Positions 52,798-63,352 of a stretch of 64,000 nucleotides of DNA are shown here, piece by piece (position 1 is the first letter of the stretch; each line of letters starts with the position of its first letter). The stretch spans positions 1-64,000 of the forward strand of contig CABYZW010000001.1 in the NCBI GenBank assembly GCA_902523615.1, in the 5' to 3' direction. The stretch comes from an uncultured Pelagibacteraceae bacterium (GTDB lineage Bacteria > Pseudomonadota > Alphaproteobacteria > Pelagibacterales > Pelagibacteraceae). Position numbers and translations under genes: made by a program. Under the pieces are notes generated by a model. The model saw only the letters and a program-made list of their open reading frames with translations, had not been told where the DNA came from and made no database searches.

Positions 52798-54240
52798 TTA
52801 AAACTTTTTAGCTTTAAAAACTATTAATGGTAAAAAAGTTGCAATCACAAAAGATAAAAATAATAATGATTGTGCTACAAAAGGTCCAAATAATTCTTTA
52901 GGTAAAATAATTCCAACTAATAAACTTTTTGAAAAATCAGGTACTGGAAATATTAAAAAACCTCCAATCAACCCAACCATTATTGAAACATATGCAGTTT
53001 TTTCGTTAATATTTTTATTATAAAAACTATAAAATACAGTTAGTACGAAGGCACAGCAAAATAAATCAGCCAATAAAAATAAATACAAAATATCAAATCC
53101 TTTAGACGCAACAATAAAAGAAATTGATGATAAAAACAAAATCATATATTTAGAAACTTTCAAGTAATTTGTTTTTTTATCTAAATTGAATGTTGCTTTA
53201 CCATCAACAACAATCAGGCTCGATATTGCATTTACTAAAGTATCTACAGTAGAGATGGTTAATGCCAAACCTAATATAATCACTATAATAGAAAGTAGCT
53301 CTGTTTGATCTTTAAGCAATAATATAAAAAAACCAAGATCTGGTCTGTTAGTTGGATCTATAGAGAAAGCAATCATTCCTGTAAATCCCATGTAAAATAC
53401 GATAGGTATAATAATAAAAAAAGATATAATTAAGCTTTTTTTTAAAGTTTCAAAATTTTTAGCGGCATATACTCTTTGCCAATTACCTTGATGAAATAAA
53501 TTAGTTGCAGCAACTGCAATAAAAAAAGTCAAACCAGCTGTATAACTTGGTAAGTAAGATGTGCTTAATAGTTGAGGATTTTTTTCTTTTATAAAATTAA
53601 AAGAAAATTCAGATCCTGTAAAAGAGTTTATATAAGCTATAGAAATTAATAAAATGATTCCTATAACAACCATTTGAATATTATCAGTAAAAATAGAGGC
53701 TCTTAAACCTCCATATAAAGTATAAACAAGAGTTGATACAATTACAATTAAAGCAGTTATCCAAAGCTCTGTGCCTGAAATATAATTGATTAAGACAGCT
53801 ACTGCTGTCACTTCTGCACATAAAAAAATAAACATATAAAAAATTGTCATTAATAAAATTAGTTTGAATAAACTTTTTCCAAACTTCATACGCATAAATT
53901 CAATTAACGAAGATCCTTTGGGAAATTCTTTTCTTATTTTTTTCCCAAGATATATTAAAAAAAACATTGGAAATGCTGTACCAAGTGAATATCCTATGAT
54001 AGCCCCAATTCCACCCCATGATGCAGCTGAAGCTGGACCAAATAGAATCCATGCTCCTAAAGCTGATGCAGTTAAACTTGTTGTTAAAGAAAATAGTCCA
54101 ATATTTCTATCTGCAGTTAGATAATTATTAAGACCTTGGTATTTTTTTGAATTATATAAGCCTAAAAAAACAAATATTAAACTTATTATAATAACTAATG
54201 TTAATGATGTTGATTGACTTAAAAAATATGTTTTATTCAT
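52798..54240 (-). CDS. thiV: Sodium:solute symporter, probable thiamine-precursor (HMP) transporter ThiV
   Basis: 480 residues and about 13 membrane helices of the SSS family; LTASALGAWILFGPASAASWGG and VYTLYGGLRASIFTDNIQMVV are conserved. A TPP riboswitch sits directly before its start, marking it as a thiamine-related importer. SAR11 needs the pyrimidine precursor HMP from outside because thiC is missing, and the SSS gene under a TPP switch has been named thiV. thiG and thiS elsewhere in the window fit a cell that makes the thiazole half itself. Confidence 0.85.
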   Translation of the reverse strand: MNKTYFLSQSTSLTLVIIISLIFVFLGLYNSKKYQGLNNYLTADRNIGLFSLTTSLTASALGAWILFGPASAASWGGIGAIIGYSLGTAFPMFFLIYLGKKIRKEFPKGSSLIEFMRMKFGKSLFKLILLMTIFYMFIFLCAEVTAVAVLINYISGTELWITALIVIVSTLVYTLYGGLRASIFTDNIQMVVIGIILLISIAYINSFTGSEFSFNFIKEKNPQLLSTSYLPSYTAGLTFFIAVAATNLFHQGNWQRVYAAKNFETLKKSLIISFFIIIPIVFYMGFTGMIAFSIDPTNRPDLGFFILLLKDQTELLSIIVIILGLALTISTVDTLVNAISSLIVVDGKATFNLDKKTNYLKVSKYMILFLSSISFIVASKGFDILYLFLLADLFCCAFVLTVFYSFYNKNINEKTAYVSIMVGLIGGFLIFPVPDFSKSLLVGIILPKELFGPFVAQSLLFLSFVIATFLPLIVFKAKKF

Positions 54241-54241
54241 T

Positions 54242-54309
54242 TTTCCCTTTCTGAATTACCGGACAGGTTCTTAGGGTTTAATCTCAGTCAACTAGGACAC
54301 CCCCTTAAT
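54242..54309 (-). promoter_or_regulatory. TPP riboswitch (THI element)
   Basis: Minus-strand sequence has AAGGGGGTGTCC, then CTGAGA, then ACCCTAAGAACCTG, then CCGGTAAT and AGAAAGGGAA before the ATG. These are the conserved THI-box blocks in the right order and spacing. The final AGGGAA is also the ribosome-binding site, so TPP binding should block translation of thiV. The P3 arm is short. Confidence 0.93.
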
Positions 54310-54315
54310 TACTAT

Positions 54316-54603
54316 CTACAATTTATTATCCATAATTTCAACCATACATTTGGTTGCATACTCTTTCCACTCTGTAGAACTTTTACCTTTAAGTCCATCT
54401 AGGTGATTACGGTTATTTTGAATATCCTTTTGATGTCTAATTCTGTCTTTTTCATCCAAGTTTTTTTCCATTTTCTCTAGGTTTGCCTCCATAGCTTTTA
54501 TCCAGCTATTCCCTAATTCAATACATTTTTTATCATCTCTCTCGTCACAAATTTGCTTAAAAAAATTAAAAATTACATCATCAGTTTTAATTAATTTATC
54601 CAT
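54316..54603 (-). CDS. Hypothetical soluble protein (95 aa)
   Basis: 95 residues, charged and helical, no signal or membrane segment. Contains two Cys in QICDERDDKKCIELGNSW and one in ATKCMVEIM, and a coiled-coil-like MEANLEKMEKNLDEKDRIRHQKD. Family not recognised. It ends seven bases before the riboswitch and starts 15 bases after the small membrane gene on the same strand. Confidence 0.6.
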   Translation of the reverse strand: MDKLIKTDDVIFNFFKQICDERDDKKCIELGNSWIKAMEANLEKMEKNLDEKDRIRHQKDIQNNRNHLDGLKGKSSTEWKEYATKCMVEIMDNKL

Positions 54604-54618
54604 TGCTTAGTAAAAAAT

Positions 54619-54801
54619 TTAGCTTTTAAAGCAGTTATTAAACAAAATTGCCATTAAAATCCAAATTATAAATACCTCTCCATTAGTGAAAGAATAATCT
54701 GCTCCAGCAATTCCTGCAACAATATTAATTGAATAAATAATTATCGTAGAAAAAATAAGGCTTATTATAAAACGAATTAATCCAGCTAAATATTTCATCA
54801 T
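54619..54801 (-). CDS. Small two-helix membrane protein (60 aa)
   Basis: 60 residues. Two hydrophobic segments (LIRFIISLIFSTIIIYSINIVAGIAG and VFIIWILMAILFNN) with a short acidic loop between them. The second Met (MKYLAG) is an equally good start. Neighbour genes give no hint of function. It follows the AsmA-like gene's region on the same strand by 56 bases, though it is transcribed after it. Confidence 0.5.
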   Translation of the reverse strand: MMKYLAGLIRFIISLIFSTIIIYSINIVAGIAGADYSFTNGEVFIIWILMAILFNNCFKS

Positions 54802-54857
54802 GGTTATAATTATATATTTATTTAATTATTCAATCAATTAAGATTTAAATATTTGTG

Positions 54858-57044
54858 TTAATTTTTTTTAATCTTTTCAAGTGTTCTAGTTATGAATCTT
54901 GGAGTTAATGTTTTGATTGGATTTACAGTGGTCTCTAAATTTTCTGGGGATCCTTTTATTTTAAAGCTTACCCCAAATACGCCTTCTCCTGTTTTGGAGC
55001 CCACGAGAATTTTACCAAGCACTGGAATAGAACCTATAGCCTTGTTAATTGTTGTTGCTGGAACCAATGTTCCTCTTAAACTTATAAGTTTATTTTTTTC
55101 AACATAACCATCCATTAGAATAGATATTGCTGGACCAATTGCATAAATCTCATCAATAGTCATTAAATTTCCTTTATTTTTAAAACTCATTTCAAATTCA
55201 TTAAATTTTATACCCTCACCTGACAAAATATCTGCAATACCTTGGAGTGAGGCTAAAGTTAAAATTTTAGTTAAAACTGGTAATTCTTTTAATCTAAAAT
55301 TATAAATCTTTAATTTTGAATTTGATTTATTGAGGATTTTTGAGCTATAAAAATCTAGTTCTCCGCCATCAAAACCTTTTATAAAGTTATAGCGTCTTAC
55401 AATTGATTCTGCCTTATCCAAATATAATGTGGTAATTTTAGTGTCATTTTTTGAATTGATGGTAAATCTTAGTTTTTTATCCTTCGTAAAATTTGCTACC
55501 AAATTAGCTTTAGTTAATTTTTGATCTTTTAAAAATAAATTCCCAGAAAAATTATAAATATTTTGACTCTTATCTAAAGAAACTTCATCAATTAATATAT
55601 TTATTTTATTATCTATATTAAAAACGTCCAAATTATTATCTTGAGATATCAAAAGATTGTCAATTAAATTGTTGGCATTAAAAAAGGATCCATTTAAGAA
55701 ATATTCATTTTTTTTCTTTTGAAATTTTATTTCATTTCTTTTTTTTTCTATATCTATATAATCTAAGTTTACACTATAAATATTCTTAATTTTGTAGTCT
55801 TTGTTGAGTTCTAAATCTTTAACTTCAAATTTATTTTTTTTTTCTTTTAATGAAAATAAATTAATAAAAATTTGTTTATTTTTTTTTAATTGTCCCTTAA
55901 CATTAATTATTGTGTCATTTTTGCTTTCATTTTCATAATTCAAAAAATTGATTAATAGAGGGTTATTTTTAATCTTAAGTGCTGTTTCGAAGAACAATAA
56001 ATCATTTTTTTCTCTTATAGAATATTTAATTTTATCGTTTAAATTTTGTAATAAAATTAAACCTTCTCCATTTATCAATAATTCTTCGTCTCTATAACTT
56101 AAATTTATTTTATTATTTGATATTAAAATATTATCTTTTAAGTTTGGTAAAAATTTTTTTAAACCTAAGAAATTTTTTAATTCTAATTTATCAATTAAGA
56201 ATTCAGATTTTATATTAACGTCAGAAAGTTTGTAATTCTTATTAAATTTAAAAGAAAAGTTGTTTTTCGAACTCAATCTAACTTTTTCTATTTTGAGATC
56301 AGATACAAAGTTTTTTAAAAATATGTTTAAATTTTTGTCTTGAATATCAAATACTGTATTATTTATAGAACCTTTAATTAAGAAGTCTTTATTTATTTTT
56401 TTCACCTCTATTTCGTCTGAAAAAAAGTTCAAATCATTTAATGAAAAATTAATATCATTTAATTGTAAATTATCTTTTTTGTGGGAAAAGGTTAAATTTA
56501 AATTTTCAAAATTGTAAATTTTCAAAAAGTTTAAATTAAGATCTTTTATTACTCCCTTAATAAAAAAATTTTCTTTAATCTTTCCCCTATCATCAAATTC
56601 AATTTTGATATTACCTACTAAAAATCCTTTCTGTAAAATTTTTTCTAGAATAAATAACTCAGGAGTATTTTTTAAGGTTCTGGAAAATTTAACAAGATTT
56701 TTAATTTCTATCGATTTTGTTGAAATCTCCAAATTTTTTATTGAAAATTTTTTTTGTATTATTGATCTTAAAGAAATTCGTGATTTTAAATTTTCAATTT
56801 CAATTATTTCATTTTTATTTTTTAATATTGGTCCAATAGTCTTCAGATTTAGACTTAATTTTAATGGATCTAAAACTAACTTAATTGTTTTTAAATCAAT
56901 TTCTAAATTTTGATCTATATTTTTGATTTTTTTTATAACAATATGATTAAATTTATCGGTATCTATTCCAAATATCGAAGTATATGAAATTAAAATTAAT
57001 AAAAGTGAAAATAAAATTAAAATTGATCTAATTATAGTTTTCAT
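54858..57044 (-). CDS. AsmA/YhdP-like envelope protein
   Basis: 728 residues. One N-terminal membrane helix, then ~690 residues of beta-strand-rich repeats, and a C-terminal AsmA-type domain: GPAISILMDGYVEKNKLISLRGTLVPATTINKAIGSIPVLGKILVGSKTGEGVFGV (family core). AsmA-like proteins form long periplasmic channels thought to carry phospholipids to the outer membrane. Alphaproteobacterial relatives are often over 1000 residues, so this is a short form. Start shares one base with the prfB stop. Confidence 0.82.
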   Translation of the reverse strand: MKTIIRSILILFSLLLILISYTSIFGIDTDKFNHIVIKKIKNIDQNLEIDLKTIKLVLDPLKLSLNLKTIGPILKNKNEIIEIENLKSRISLRSIIQKKFSIKNLEISTKSIEIKNLVKFSRTLKNTPELFILEKILQKGFLVGNIKIEFDDRGKIKENFFIKGVIKDLNLNFLKIYNFENLNLTFSHKKDNLQLNDINFSLNDLNFFSDEIEVKKINKDFLIKGSINNTVFDIQDKNLNIFLKNFVSDLKIEKVRLSSKNNFSFKFNKNYKLSDVNIKSEFLIDKLELKNFLGLKKFLPNLKDNILISNNKINLSYRDEELLINGEGLILLQNLNDKIKYSIREKNDLLFFETALKIKNNPLLINFLNYENESKNDTIINVKGQLKKNKQIFINLFSLKEKKNKFEVKDLELNKDYKIKNIYSVNLDYIDIEKKRNEIKFQKKKNEYFLNGSFFNANNLIDNLLISQDNNLDVFNIDNKINILIDEVSLDKSQNIYNFSGNLFLKDQKLTKANLVANFTKDKKLRFTINSKNDTKITTLYLDKAESIVRRYNFIKGFDGGELDFYSSKILNKSNSKLKIYNFRLKELPVLTKILTLASLQGIADILSGEGIKFNEFEMSFKNKGNLMTIDEIYAIGPAISILMDGYVEKNKLISLRGTLVPATTINKAIGSIPVLGKILVGSKTGEGVFGVSFKIKGSPENLETTVNPIKTLTPRFITRTLEKIKKN

Positions 57045-58136
57045 TAAATTTTATATAATGAGTGCTCTAAAAATTCATCTATTTCACCATTTAAAATCTT
57101 ATCTGGATTTGTACTTTCAAAATATGTTCTGTTGTCCTTAACTAACCTATATGGTTGTAGAATATATGATCTTATTTGGTGCCCCCAACCTATATCCGAT
57201 TTGTTAGACTCCATATTCTGTATTTGTTTTTCTTTTTTTTTTAGTTCAAAATTATACAGTCTCGCTCTTAACATATTCATGCAAGTTTCTTTATTTTTAT
57301 GCTGTGATCTTTCATTTTGACACTGTACAACTATTTTTGTTGGTATGTGGGTTATCCTTACTGCGCTATCAGTAGTATTTACATGCTGTCCACCTGCTCC
57401 ACTAGATCTATAAGTATCAATTCTTAAATCTTTATCTAAAATTTCTATATCAATGTTTTCATCAACCACTGGATAGACCCAAATACTGGCAAAGCTTGTA
57501 TGTCTTCTTGCGCCAGAATCAAAAGGTGAGATTCTTACTAATCTATGAATTCCAGATTCTTTTTTTAACCATCCAAAAACATAATCCCCTTCGATCTTTA
57601 TTGTTGAGGATTTTATTCCAGCCTCATCCCCTTTATGTTCACTAATTAAACTTGAGTTAAACTTTTTATAATCTGACCACTTAAGATACATTCTTCTTAG
57701 CATGTTTGCCCAATCCTGAGACTCAGTGCCCCCAGCACCTGCATGGATTTCAATATAACAATCAAGTGAGTCTTCTTCATTAGACAGAAAACATTTAATT
57801 TCATTTTTTTTTGCAATTAACCTAAGTCCTTTCATACTCTCAAAAATCTCATTTTGAATATTTTGATTTTTCTCTTCAATGGCTAACAGATTTAAATCAT
57901 CTAAATCTTTTAATTTTATAACAGACTCTTCAAATGAATTTACTAAATCTTCGAATAATTTTTTTTCTTTAATTATTTTTTTTGAAAAAGCTTTATCTTG
58001 CCAAAAATTAGCATCAAGCATTTTTTTATTGTGATCTTTTAATTTTGAGTAAATATTATTTGTTTCAAAGAAACTCCTTAATTCTTTGATTAATTTTTTC
58101 GATTTCTTTCTTAAAAATTAAATATTTTTCATCCAT
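57044..58136 (-). CDS. prfB: Peptide chain release factor 2, with programmed +1 frameshift
   Basis: The track shows only the zero-plus-one ORF (57044-58021). Upstream, ATG at 58136 (MDEKYLIFKKEIEKINQRIKEFL) runs 23 codons to an in-frame TGA at 58065-58067. Skipping one T there continues as ETNNIYSKLKDHNKKMLDANFW, the missing RF2 N-terminus, giving 363 residues, close to the usual 365. The GGQ motif is in RSSGAGGQHVNTTDS. RF2 reads UAA and UGA. The start shares a base with the mrcA stop. The frameshift lets RF2 control its own level. Confidence 0.95.
58065..58079 (-). promoter_or_regulatory. prfB: RF2 programmed +1 frameshift site
   Basis: AAGGAG, three bases (TTT), then CTT TGA on the minus strand. 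This copies the known bacterial signal: an internal Shine-Dalgarno, the slippery CTT, and a TGA stop followed here by A. Low RF2 makes the ribosome pause at TGA and slip +1. Confidence 0.93.
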
Positions 58137-60472
58137 CAATAAAACTTTAATATATTATTTGCATCTAATCTATTACTATTTGAATATAAAACTGTTCCAT
58201 CAACAACATTCTTACTTTTATAGGCCTCCATGATTGATTTGTTGGTAGAAAGACTCGCTTTTTGTCCAGTTATAGGATCTACAACCATCATGGTTATTCC
58301 ATCTGATACTTTAAAAGGTCTAGCTTCAGATTTTTTAATAGCTTTTTTTACAAAATTTTTAAAAATTGGTAATGCAGTTTTCGAGCCAGTTTCAAATTTT
58401 CCTAATGGTGCGGGATTATCCATACCGACATAAACTCCTACTACAAAGTTTGATGTAAATCCTATGAACCATGCATCTGTATTTTCATTTGTAGTCCCTG
58501 TTTTTCCAGCTAAATTTAAATTTAATTTTTTTAATTTCTTACCTGTCCCTCTTTGAATTACACCCTCTAGTATTGACGTAATCTGATAAGCAGTTTGTGC
58601 AGAAAAAACTTGCTTGTAATTATCTATAATTTTTGGGAATTTTTCACTGATGTAAGATATTTCATTACAATTAGAACAGGCTCTTTTATCGTTATTCACT
58701 ATAGTGTTTCCCTCACTATCTTGAACCCGGTCAATTAAAATAGGTTCGACCAACTTACCACCATTAACAAAAGCGCAGTATGCAGAGGTTAACTTTAAAA
58801 GTGTTGTCTCTTTAGATCCTAATGAGATGGATAATAATTTTTCAGGATTTTCATATATACCTAATTCCTTAGAAAACTCTACGACACTTTCAATTCCTAA
58901 ATTTTGGGCAATTCTAACTGTCATTAGATTTCTTGATTTTTCTAGTCCTGTTCTTAAAGTGGAAAGTCCATAAAATTTTTTTCCATAGTTTTCTGGTTTC
59001 CACATCTTTAAATCCGATCCTTGTTCTAAAACAAGGGGCGCGTCTAAAACTAAGGAGGTCGGAGTGTAATTATTTTCTAATGCTAATGCATACACAAATG
59101 GTTTAAAAGCAGATCCAGGTTGTCTTAAAGCTTGAGTTGATCTATTGAATTCACTATTCTTAAAACTGAAGCCACCACTAAGTGCTAAAACCCTACCAGT
59201 GTATGGATCCATAACAACTATCCCTCCATTTATTTTGGGAATTTGTTTCAAACTAAATTTATTACTTTTAATTTTTTTTACATAAACTATGTCACCTTCT
59301 TTAAAAATTTCGTTAAGTTCTTTCTTAGTCCAAGAAATTTCACTGTACTCAATTAAACCTTTTACCTGATCTTTAGTCTCTATCTCCACTGAAAACTTTG
59401 ATATTCTTTTTATGATTGCAAGCTTCCAGCCAATTGAATTTTCTAACTCATAATCTTCAAGACCTTTATACCATTTTGAGTCATATTCTTTATTGTCAAT
59501 AACTCCTCTCCAACCTTTACGTTTATCATACGAAATTAATCCATCTCTTAATGAATTTGTTGCGATTTTTTGCAATTCTAAGTTTATAGGAGTATTGATA
59601 TTAAATCCTTGTTTATAAACTTTTTCATATGATAATTTTTGAATAATATTTTTTCTTACATCTTCTATATAATATTGTGCGTCCTCTAAGAAAATCTTTT
59701 TATTTTTTTTTAAATAAATTTCTTTTTTTTTCAAATCATTATACTCTTTCAAACTTATAAAATCATTATCTAGCAGATTTTTTAATACTAAATCTCTCCT
59801 AAATTTAGCTAATTCTATATTTCTGTACGGGTTATATTTACTTGGTGCTTTAGGAAGAGCTGCTAATAATGCCGCTTCTTCATAATTAAGTTCTTGAATT
59901 GATTTATCAAAATATTCAAGGCTTGCAGCTGCCACTCCATATGACCCACTACCTAAATAAATTTGATTCAAATATAGCTCTAATATTCTCTCTTTGGTTA
60001 AAGCTCTTTCAATTCTAAAGGCAAGGATAGCCTCCTTTATTTTTCTATTCAGACTTACTTCATTTGTGAGAAGAAAGTTTTTAGCCACTTGTTGTGTAAT
60101 AGTTGAAGCACCCTCTAGCCTTTTTGATGTCATCAAATTTCTTATATTGTTTAATATTGCTCTTAAAACTCCCTTAGCATCAACACCAGGATGGGAAAAA
60201 AAATTTTTATCTTCTGCTGATAGGAAAGAGTTAATTACATTTTTTGGTATAGACCCATATGGAACAAAAATCCTTTTTTCCTTGGAAAAATCTGCTACTA
60301 ATTCTCCATTTCCAGAATAAACTTTACTTGAAACTGGTGGCTTATAATTCTTTAAAAATTTGTAATCAGGTATATTATTAGAAAAATTCCATAGTACTCC
60401 TAAAATGATTATCGAGAATACTAGTAAAAAGCTAGCAAAAGTGATAAATATATTCTTAAATAACTTACTCAT
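58136..60472 (-). CDS. mrcA: Penicillin-binding protein 1A
   Basis: 778 residues, bifunctional. N-terminal anchor helix, then glycosyltransferase 51 (AEDKNFFSHPGVDAKGVLRA, EGASTITQQVAKNFLL, KEAILAFRIERALTKERILELYLN). An OB-like linker follows, then the transpeptidase with SxxK in RQPGSAFKPFVYAL, SxN in KSRNLMTVR and KTGTT in LAGKTGTTNENTDAWFIG. It polymerises and cross-links peptidoglycan in the periplasm. Coupled to prfB by a one-base overlap. Order differs from the common rne-amiC-mrcA-prfB: no amidase, and rne is divergent. Confidence 0.95.
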   Translation of the reverse strand: MSKLFKNIFITFASFLLVFSIIILGVLWNFSNNIPDYKFLKNYKPPVSSKVYSGNGELVADFSKEKRIFVPYGSIPKNVINSFLSAEDKNFFSHPGVDAKGVLRAILNNIRNLMTSKRLEGASTITQQVAKNFLLTNEVSLNRKIKEAILAFRIERALTKERILELYLNQIYLGSGSYGVAAASLEYFDKSIQELNYEEAALLAALPKAPSKYNPYRNIELAKFRRDLVLKNLLDNDFISLKEYNDLKKKEIYLKKNKKIFLEDAQYYIEDVRKNIIQKLSYEKVYKQGFNINTPINLELQKIATNSLRDGLISYDKRKGWRGVIDNKEYDSKWYKGLEDYELENSIGWKLAIIKRISKFSVEIETKDQVKGLIEYSEISWTKKELNEIFKEGDIVYVKKIKSNKFSLKQIPKINGGIVVMDPYTGRVLALSGGFSFKNSEFNRSTQALRQPGSAFKPFVYALALENNYTPTSLVLDAPLVLEQGSDLKMWKPENYGKKFYGLSTLRTGLEKSRNLMTVRIAQNLGIESVVEFSKELGIYENPEKLLSISLGSKETTLLKLTSAYCAFVNGGKLVEPILIDRVQDSEGNTIVNNDKRACSNCNEISYISEKFPKIIDNYKQVFSAQTAYQITSILEGVIQRGTGKKLKKLNLNLAGKTGTTNENTDAWFIGFTSNFVVGVYVGMDNPAPLGKFETGSKTALPIFKNFVKKAIKKSEARPFKVSDGITMMVVDPITGQKASLSTNKSIMEAYKSKNVVDGTVLYSNSNRLDANNILKFY

Positions 60473-60570
60473 TTTAATTCCATTATATATGGGAATTTGT
60501 TAAAGATAAGGCAATAAGAACAACAAAATTTATTAAACAATATTTAAATGAAAATATCAAAAATTAACCT

Positions 60571-62349
60571 ATGGAAAAAAATTTATATATTGATGCATCG
60601 CATCCTAATGAAACTAGAGTCGTACTTAAATCTAAAAATAATATTGAAGACTACGAATACGAAGGATTAAAAAATAACCTTATTAAAAACAATATTTATC
60701 TTGGTAAAGTAAGTAGAATTGAGCCATCTTTACAGGCAGCCTTTGTTGATTTTGGTCGAGAAAGACATGGTTTTTTATCTTTTAATGATATTCAGTCAGA
60801 TTATTACCAAATACCTAAGAGTGATTTAGAAAAAATTAAATTAGAGGAAGAAAGAGTTAGAGAAGAACTATCTAGAGAAGTTGCAGCTAAAGAGGAAAAA
60901 AATATTGCCGAAGGAAAATTAGAAATCGAAGACCCTATAGACAGTAAAGAAACACCAACAGATAGTAAAGAATTAGAAGACAAGAAGAAAAAGTTTGAAA
61001 ATAAAAGTAAATTTAAAAGATATAAAATTCAAGAAGTTATAAAGCCCAATCAAGTGATATTGGTTCAAGTCATTAAGGATGAAAGAGGGCAAAAAGGAGC
61101 AGCATTAAGTACATTTATTTCTATCGCAGGTAAGTATATAGTTTTAATGCCTAATACTGCAAAAGGTGGTGGAATTTCTAGAAAAATATTTAATCCAGCT
61201 GAAAGAAAAAAAATTAGGAATATATTGAATGAAATTGAGATTCCTAAAGAGATGGGTTTAATTGTAAGAACTGCTGGAAGTAATAAAACAAAAAATGAAA
61301 TTGATCATGATTTAACTACTCTAACAAATACTTGGAACCAAATTAAAACTAATGCAATTAATTCAATTGCACCATCATTAATTCATCAAGAGAGTGAAAT
61401 AATAAAAAGGACTTTGAGAGATATGTATGACGAGAATACAAAAAATATAATTATTGAAGGAAACGAAGGTTATAAAAAAGCACAAAATTTTATGAAAATG
61501 ATGATGCCTTCGCATGTAAAAAAAATCAAAAAATATAGAGGTAAAAACCCTTTATTTATTGAAGAAGGTATAGAACAAAAACTAAATCAAATTTTTGACT
61601 CTGAAATTAAGTTATCATCTGGTGGCTACTTAGTAATTAACCCGACTGAAGCACTAGTTTCTATTGATATAAACTCAGGAAGTTCAATTAAACAAAAAAA
61701 TGTTGAAAGTACTGCTTTAGATACAAATCTTGAAGCTGCTGAAGAAATTGCAAGACAAATTAAAATAAGGGATTTATCTGGATTAATCATCATCGATTTT
61801 ATAGATATGCTCAGTTATGGAAATAGAAAATTGATAGAAAGAAAATTAAAAGAAAAATGCAGATCTGACAGAGCTCGAATTCAAATTGGAAGAATAAGTA
61901 ATTTTGGTTTATTAGAAATGTCCAGACAAAGATTAAGGGAAAGTGCTGTTAAGTGGAAAGTTAATCTCACAGATGAGTCTTTTGCTTTAAAACTATTGAA
62001 ACTTGTTGAGCTTAAAGCTGTAGTAAACAAAGCTAAATTTGTGGATATTAAGGTATGTAAAAAAATTTCAGATTTTTTAAAAGAAAACTTTATAGAAGAT
62101 TTAACTTATTTTGAAAAAAAGAATAAAATGAAAATAGATATAATGATAGATAACTCCCTTATCATACCTGAATTTATAATTGATATTAAAAATAAATCAA
62201 AAAAAACTTTAGAATTAATTGAACATTACGAAAAACTTAAAAATCTTAATGAACTTAAAAGAGATGCAGATATCGTGGAATTAAAAGATAAAAAAAAATT
62301 TAAAAAGAAAACCTTTAGAAAAAAAAAATTCTTTAAAAAAGTTAAATAA
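60571..62349 (+). CDS. rne: Ribonuclease E/G family protein
   Basis: 592 residues. An S1 domain ([31 protein letters not shown]) is split by a charged insert rich in Lys/Glu (about 85-145). The catalytic core follows: [44 protein letters not shown] with the Mg ligand Asp, and [14 protein letters not shown] with the second. The C-terminus is short and Lys-rich, so the long RNase E scaffold is missing, making it nearer RNase G in length but with the RNase E-type inserted S1. A Zn-link CPxC is not seen; it reads [16 protein letters not shown]. Overlaps thiG convergently by 8 bases. Confidence 0.9.
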   Translation: MEKNLYIDASHPNETRVVLKSKNNIEDYEYEGLKNNLIKNNIYLGKVSRIEPSLQAAFVDFGRERHGFLSFNDIQSDYYQIPKSDLEKIKLEEERVREELSREVAAKEEKNIAEGKLEIEDPIDSKETPTDSKELEDKKKKFENKSKFKRYKIQEVIKPNQVILVQVIKDERGQKGAALSTFISIAGKYIVLMPNTAKGGGISRKIFNPAERKKIRNILNEIEIPKEMGLIVRTAGSNKTKNEIDHDLTTLTNTWNQIKTNAINSIAPSLIHQESEIIKRTLRDMYDENTKNIIIEGNEGYKKAQNFMKMMMPSHVKKIKKYRGKNPLFIEEGIEQKLNQIFDSEIKLSSGGYLVINPTEALVSIDINSGSSIKQKNVESTALDTNLEAAEEIARQIKIRDLSGLIIIDFIDMLSYGNRKLIERKLKEKCRSDRARIQIGRISNFGLLEMSRQRLRESAVKWKVNLTDESFALKLLKLVELKAVVNKAKFVDIKVCKKISDFLKENFIEDLTYFEKKNKMKIDIMIDNSLIIPEFIIDIKNKSKKTLELIEHYEKLKNLNELKRDADIVELKDKKKFKKKTFRKKKFFKKVK

Positions 62350-63115
62350 TACCTTTTTTTGGGGAGGATCGACTTCCCATTAATATTTTTTTAATTCTTC
62401 CTGAGAGATATGAATGTCTTCCAGCAACAACAGCATTTTTAAATGCTAACGCCATTGTAAAGGGGTTTTTAGCTCTGGCAATTGCTGTATTTACTAAAAC
62501 CCCATCACATCCGAGTTCCATTGCAATAGTTGCATCTGATGCCTGCCCTAATCCTGCATCGATTATTAACGGTAACTTAGTTTGATTTCTTATGATTTTT
62601 ATATTTGTTTTATTTAAAATGCCAAGTCCGGAACCTATTGGTGCAGCTAAAGGCATTATTGCTGACGCACCAGAGTTTTCCAATCTTTTGGCCATTAATG
62701 GATCGTCATTACAGTATACCATTACCTGAAATCCTTCTTTAGTTAATATTTCTGTAGATTTTAAAGTTTCAATCATTTCAGGAAATAAATTTTTTTTATC
62801 TCCTAAAACTTCAAGTTTTACTAATTTCCATCCTCCCATCTCTCTAGCTAGTCTTAATGTTCTAAGAGCATCTTTTGAATTAAAACATCCAGCTGTATTT
62901 GGAAGATATGTAATTTTTTTAGGATCAATATAATCCATTAATAAAGGTTTTTTTTTGTCTAATATATTTACTCTTCTTACTGCAACAGTTACAATATCTG
63001 CACCTGATATTTCTATTGCTTTTGCACATTCCTCCATATTTTTATATTTTCCTGTTCCTACAATTAATCTGGACTTAAAATTTTTTTTTGCAATAACCAA
63101 AATATCTTTTTTCAA
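62342..63115 (-). CDS. thiG: Thiazole synthase
   Basis: 257 residues, TIM barrel. [33 protein letters not shown] holds the Schiff-base lysine region; [33 protein letters not shown] and [30 protein letters not shown] are family landmarks. ThiG builds the thiazole phosphate from deoxyxylulose phosphate, dehydroglycine and ThiS thiocarboxylate. thiS is two bases upstream. Confidence 0.95.
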   Translation of the reverse strand: MKKDILVIAKKNFKSRLIVGTGKYKNMEECAKAIEISGADIVTVAVRRVNILDKKKPLLMDYIDPKKITYLPNTAGCFNSKDALRTLRLAREMGGWKLVKLEVLGDKKNLFPEMIETLKSTEILTKEGFQVMVYCNDDPLMAKRLENSGASAIMPLAAPIGSGLGILNKTNIKIIRNQTKLPLIIDAGLGQASDATIAMELGCDGVLVNTAIARAKNPFTMALAFKNAVVAGRHSYLSGRIKKILMGSRSSPKKGII

Positions 63116-63117
63116 TT

Positions 63118-63336
63118 TTAACCACCTCCAATAAAATGAACTATTTCTATTTTATCATTTGTTTTTAGCTTGATTTTATTTAGCTTTTTTTTATCCACTA
63201 TTTCTTGATTTAATTCAATAGCTACTTTTTTCAGGGGTATTTTAAAGTTTTTGATAATATTCAATAGATTTAAATTCTCTTTGACAGTTTTAATCTTACC
63301 ATTAATTCTTATTTTTATTTTTTTTATTTTTTTCAT
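63118..63336 (-). CDS. thiS: Sulfur carrier protein ThiS
   Basis: 72 residues, ubiquitin-like, ending IVHFIGGG with the essential C-terminal Gly-Gly. [30 protein letters not shown] is the usual core. It carries sulfur as a thiocarboxylate to ThiG. Divergent from aroQ with only 16 bases between starts, so promoters overlap. Very Lys/Ile-rich. Confidence 0.92.
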   Translation of the reverse strand: MKKIKKIKIRINGKIKTVKENLNLLNIIKNFKIPLKKVAIELNQEIVDKKKLNKIKLKTNDKIEIVHFIGGG

Positions 63337-63352
63337 CGTATATAAAAGTAAA

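Noticed and set aside
63251-63352. Hydrophobic N-terminal extension of AroQ
   Set aside because: It is antisense to thiS, and AroQ begins at the GPNINLLG region in all relatives.
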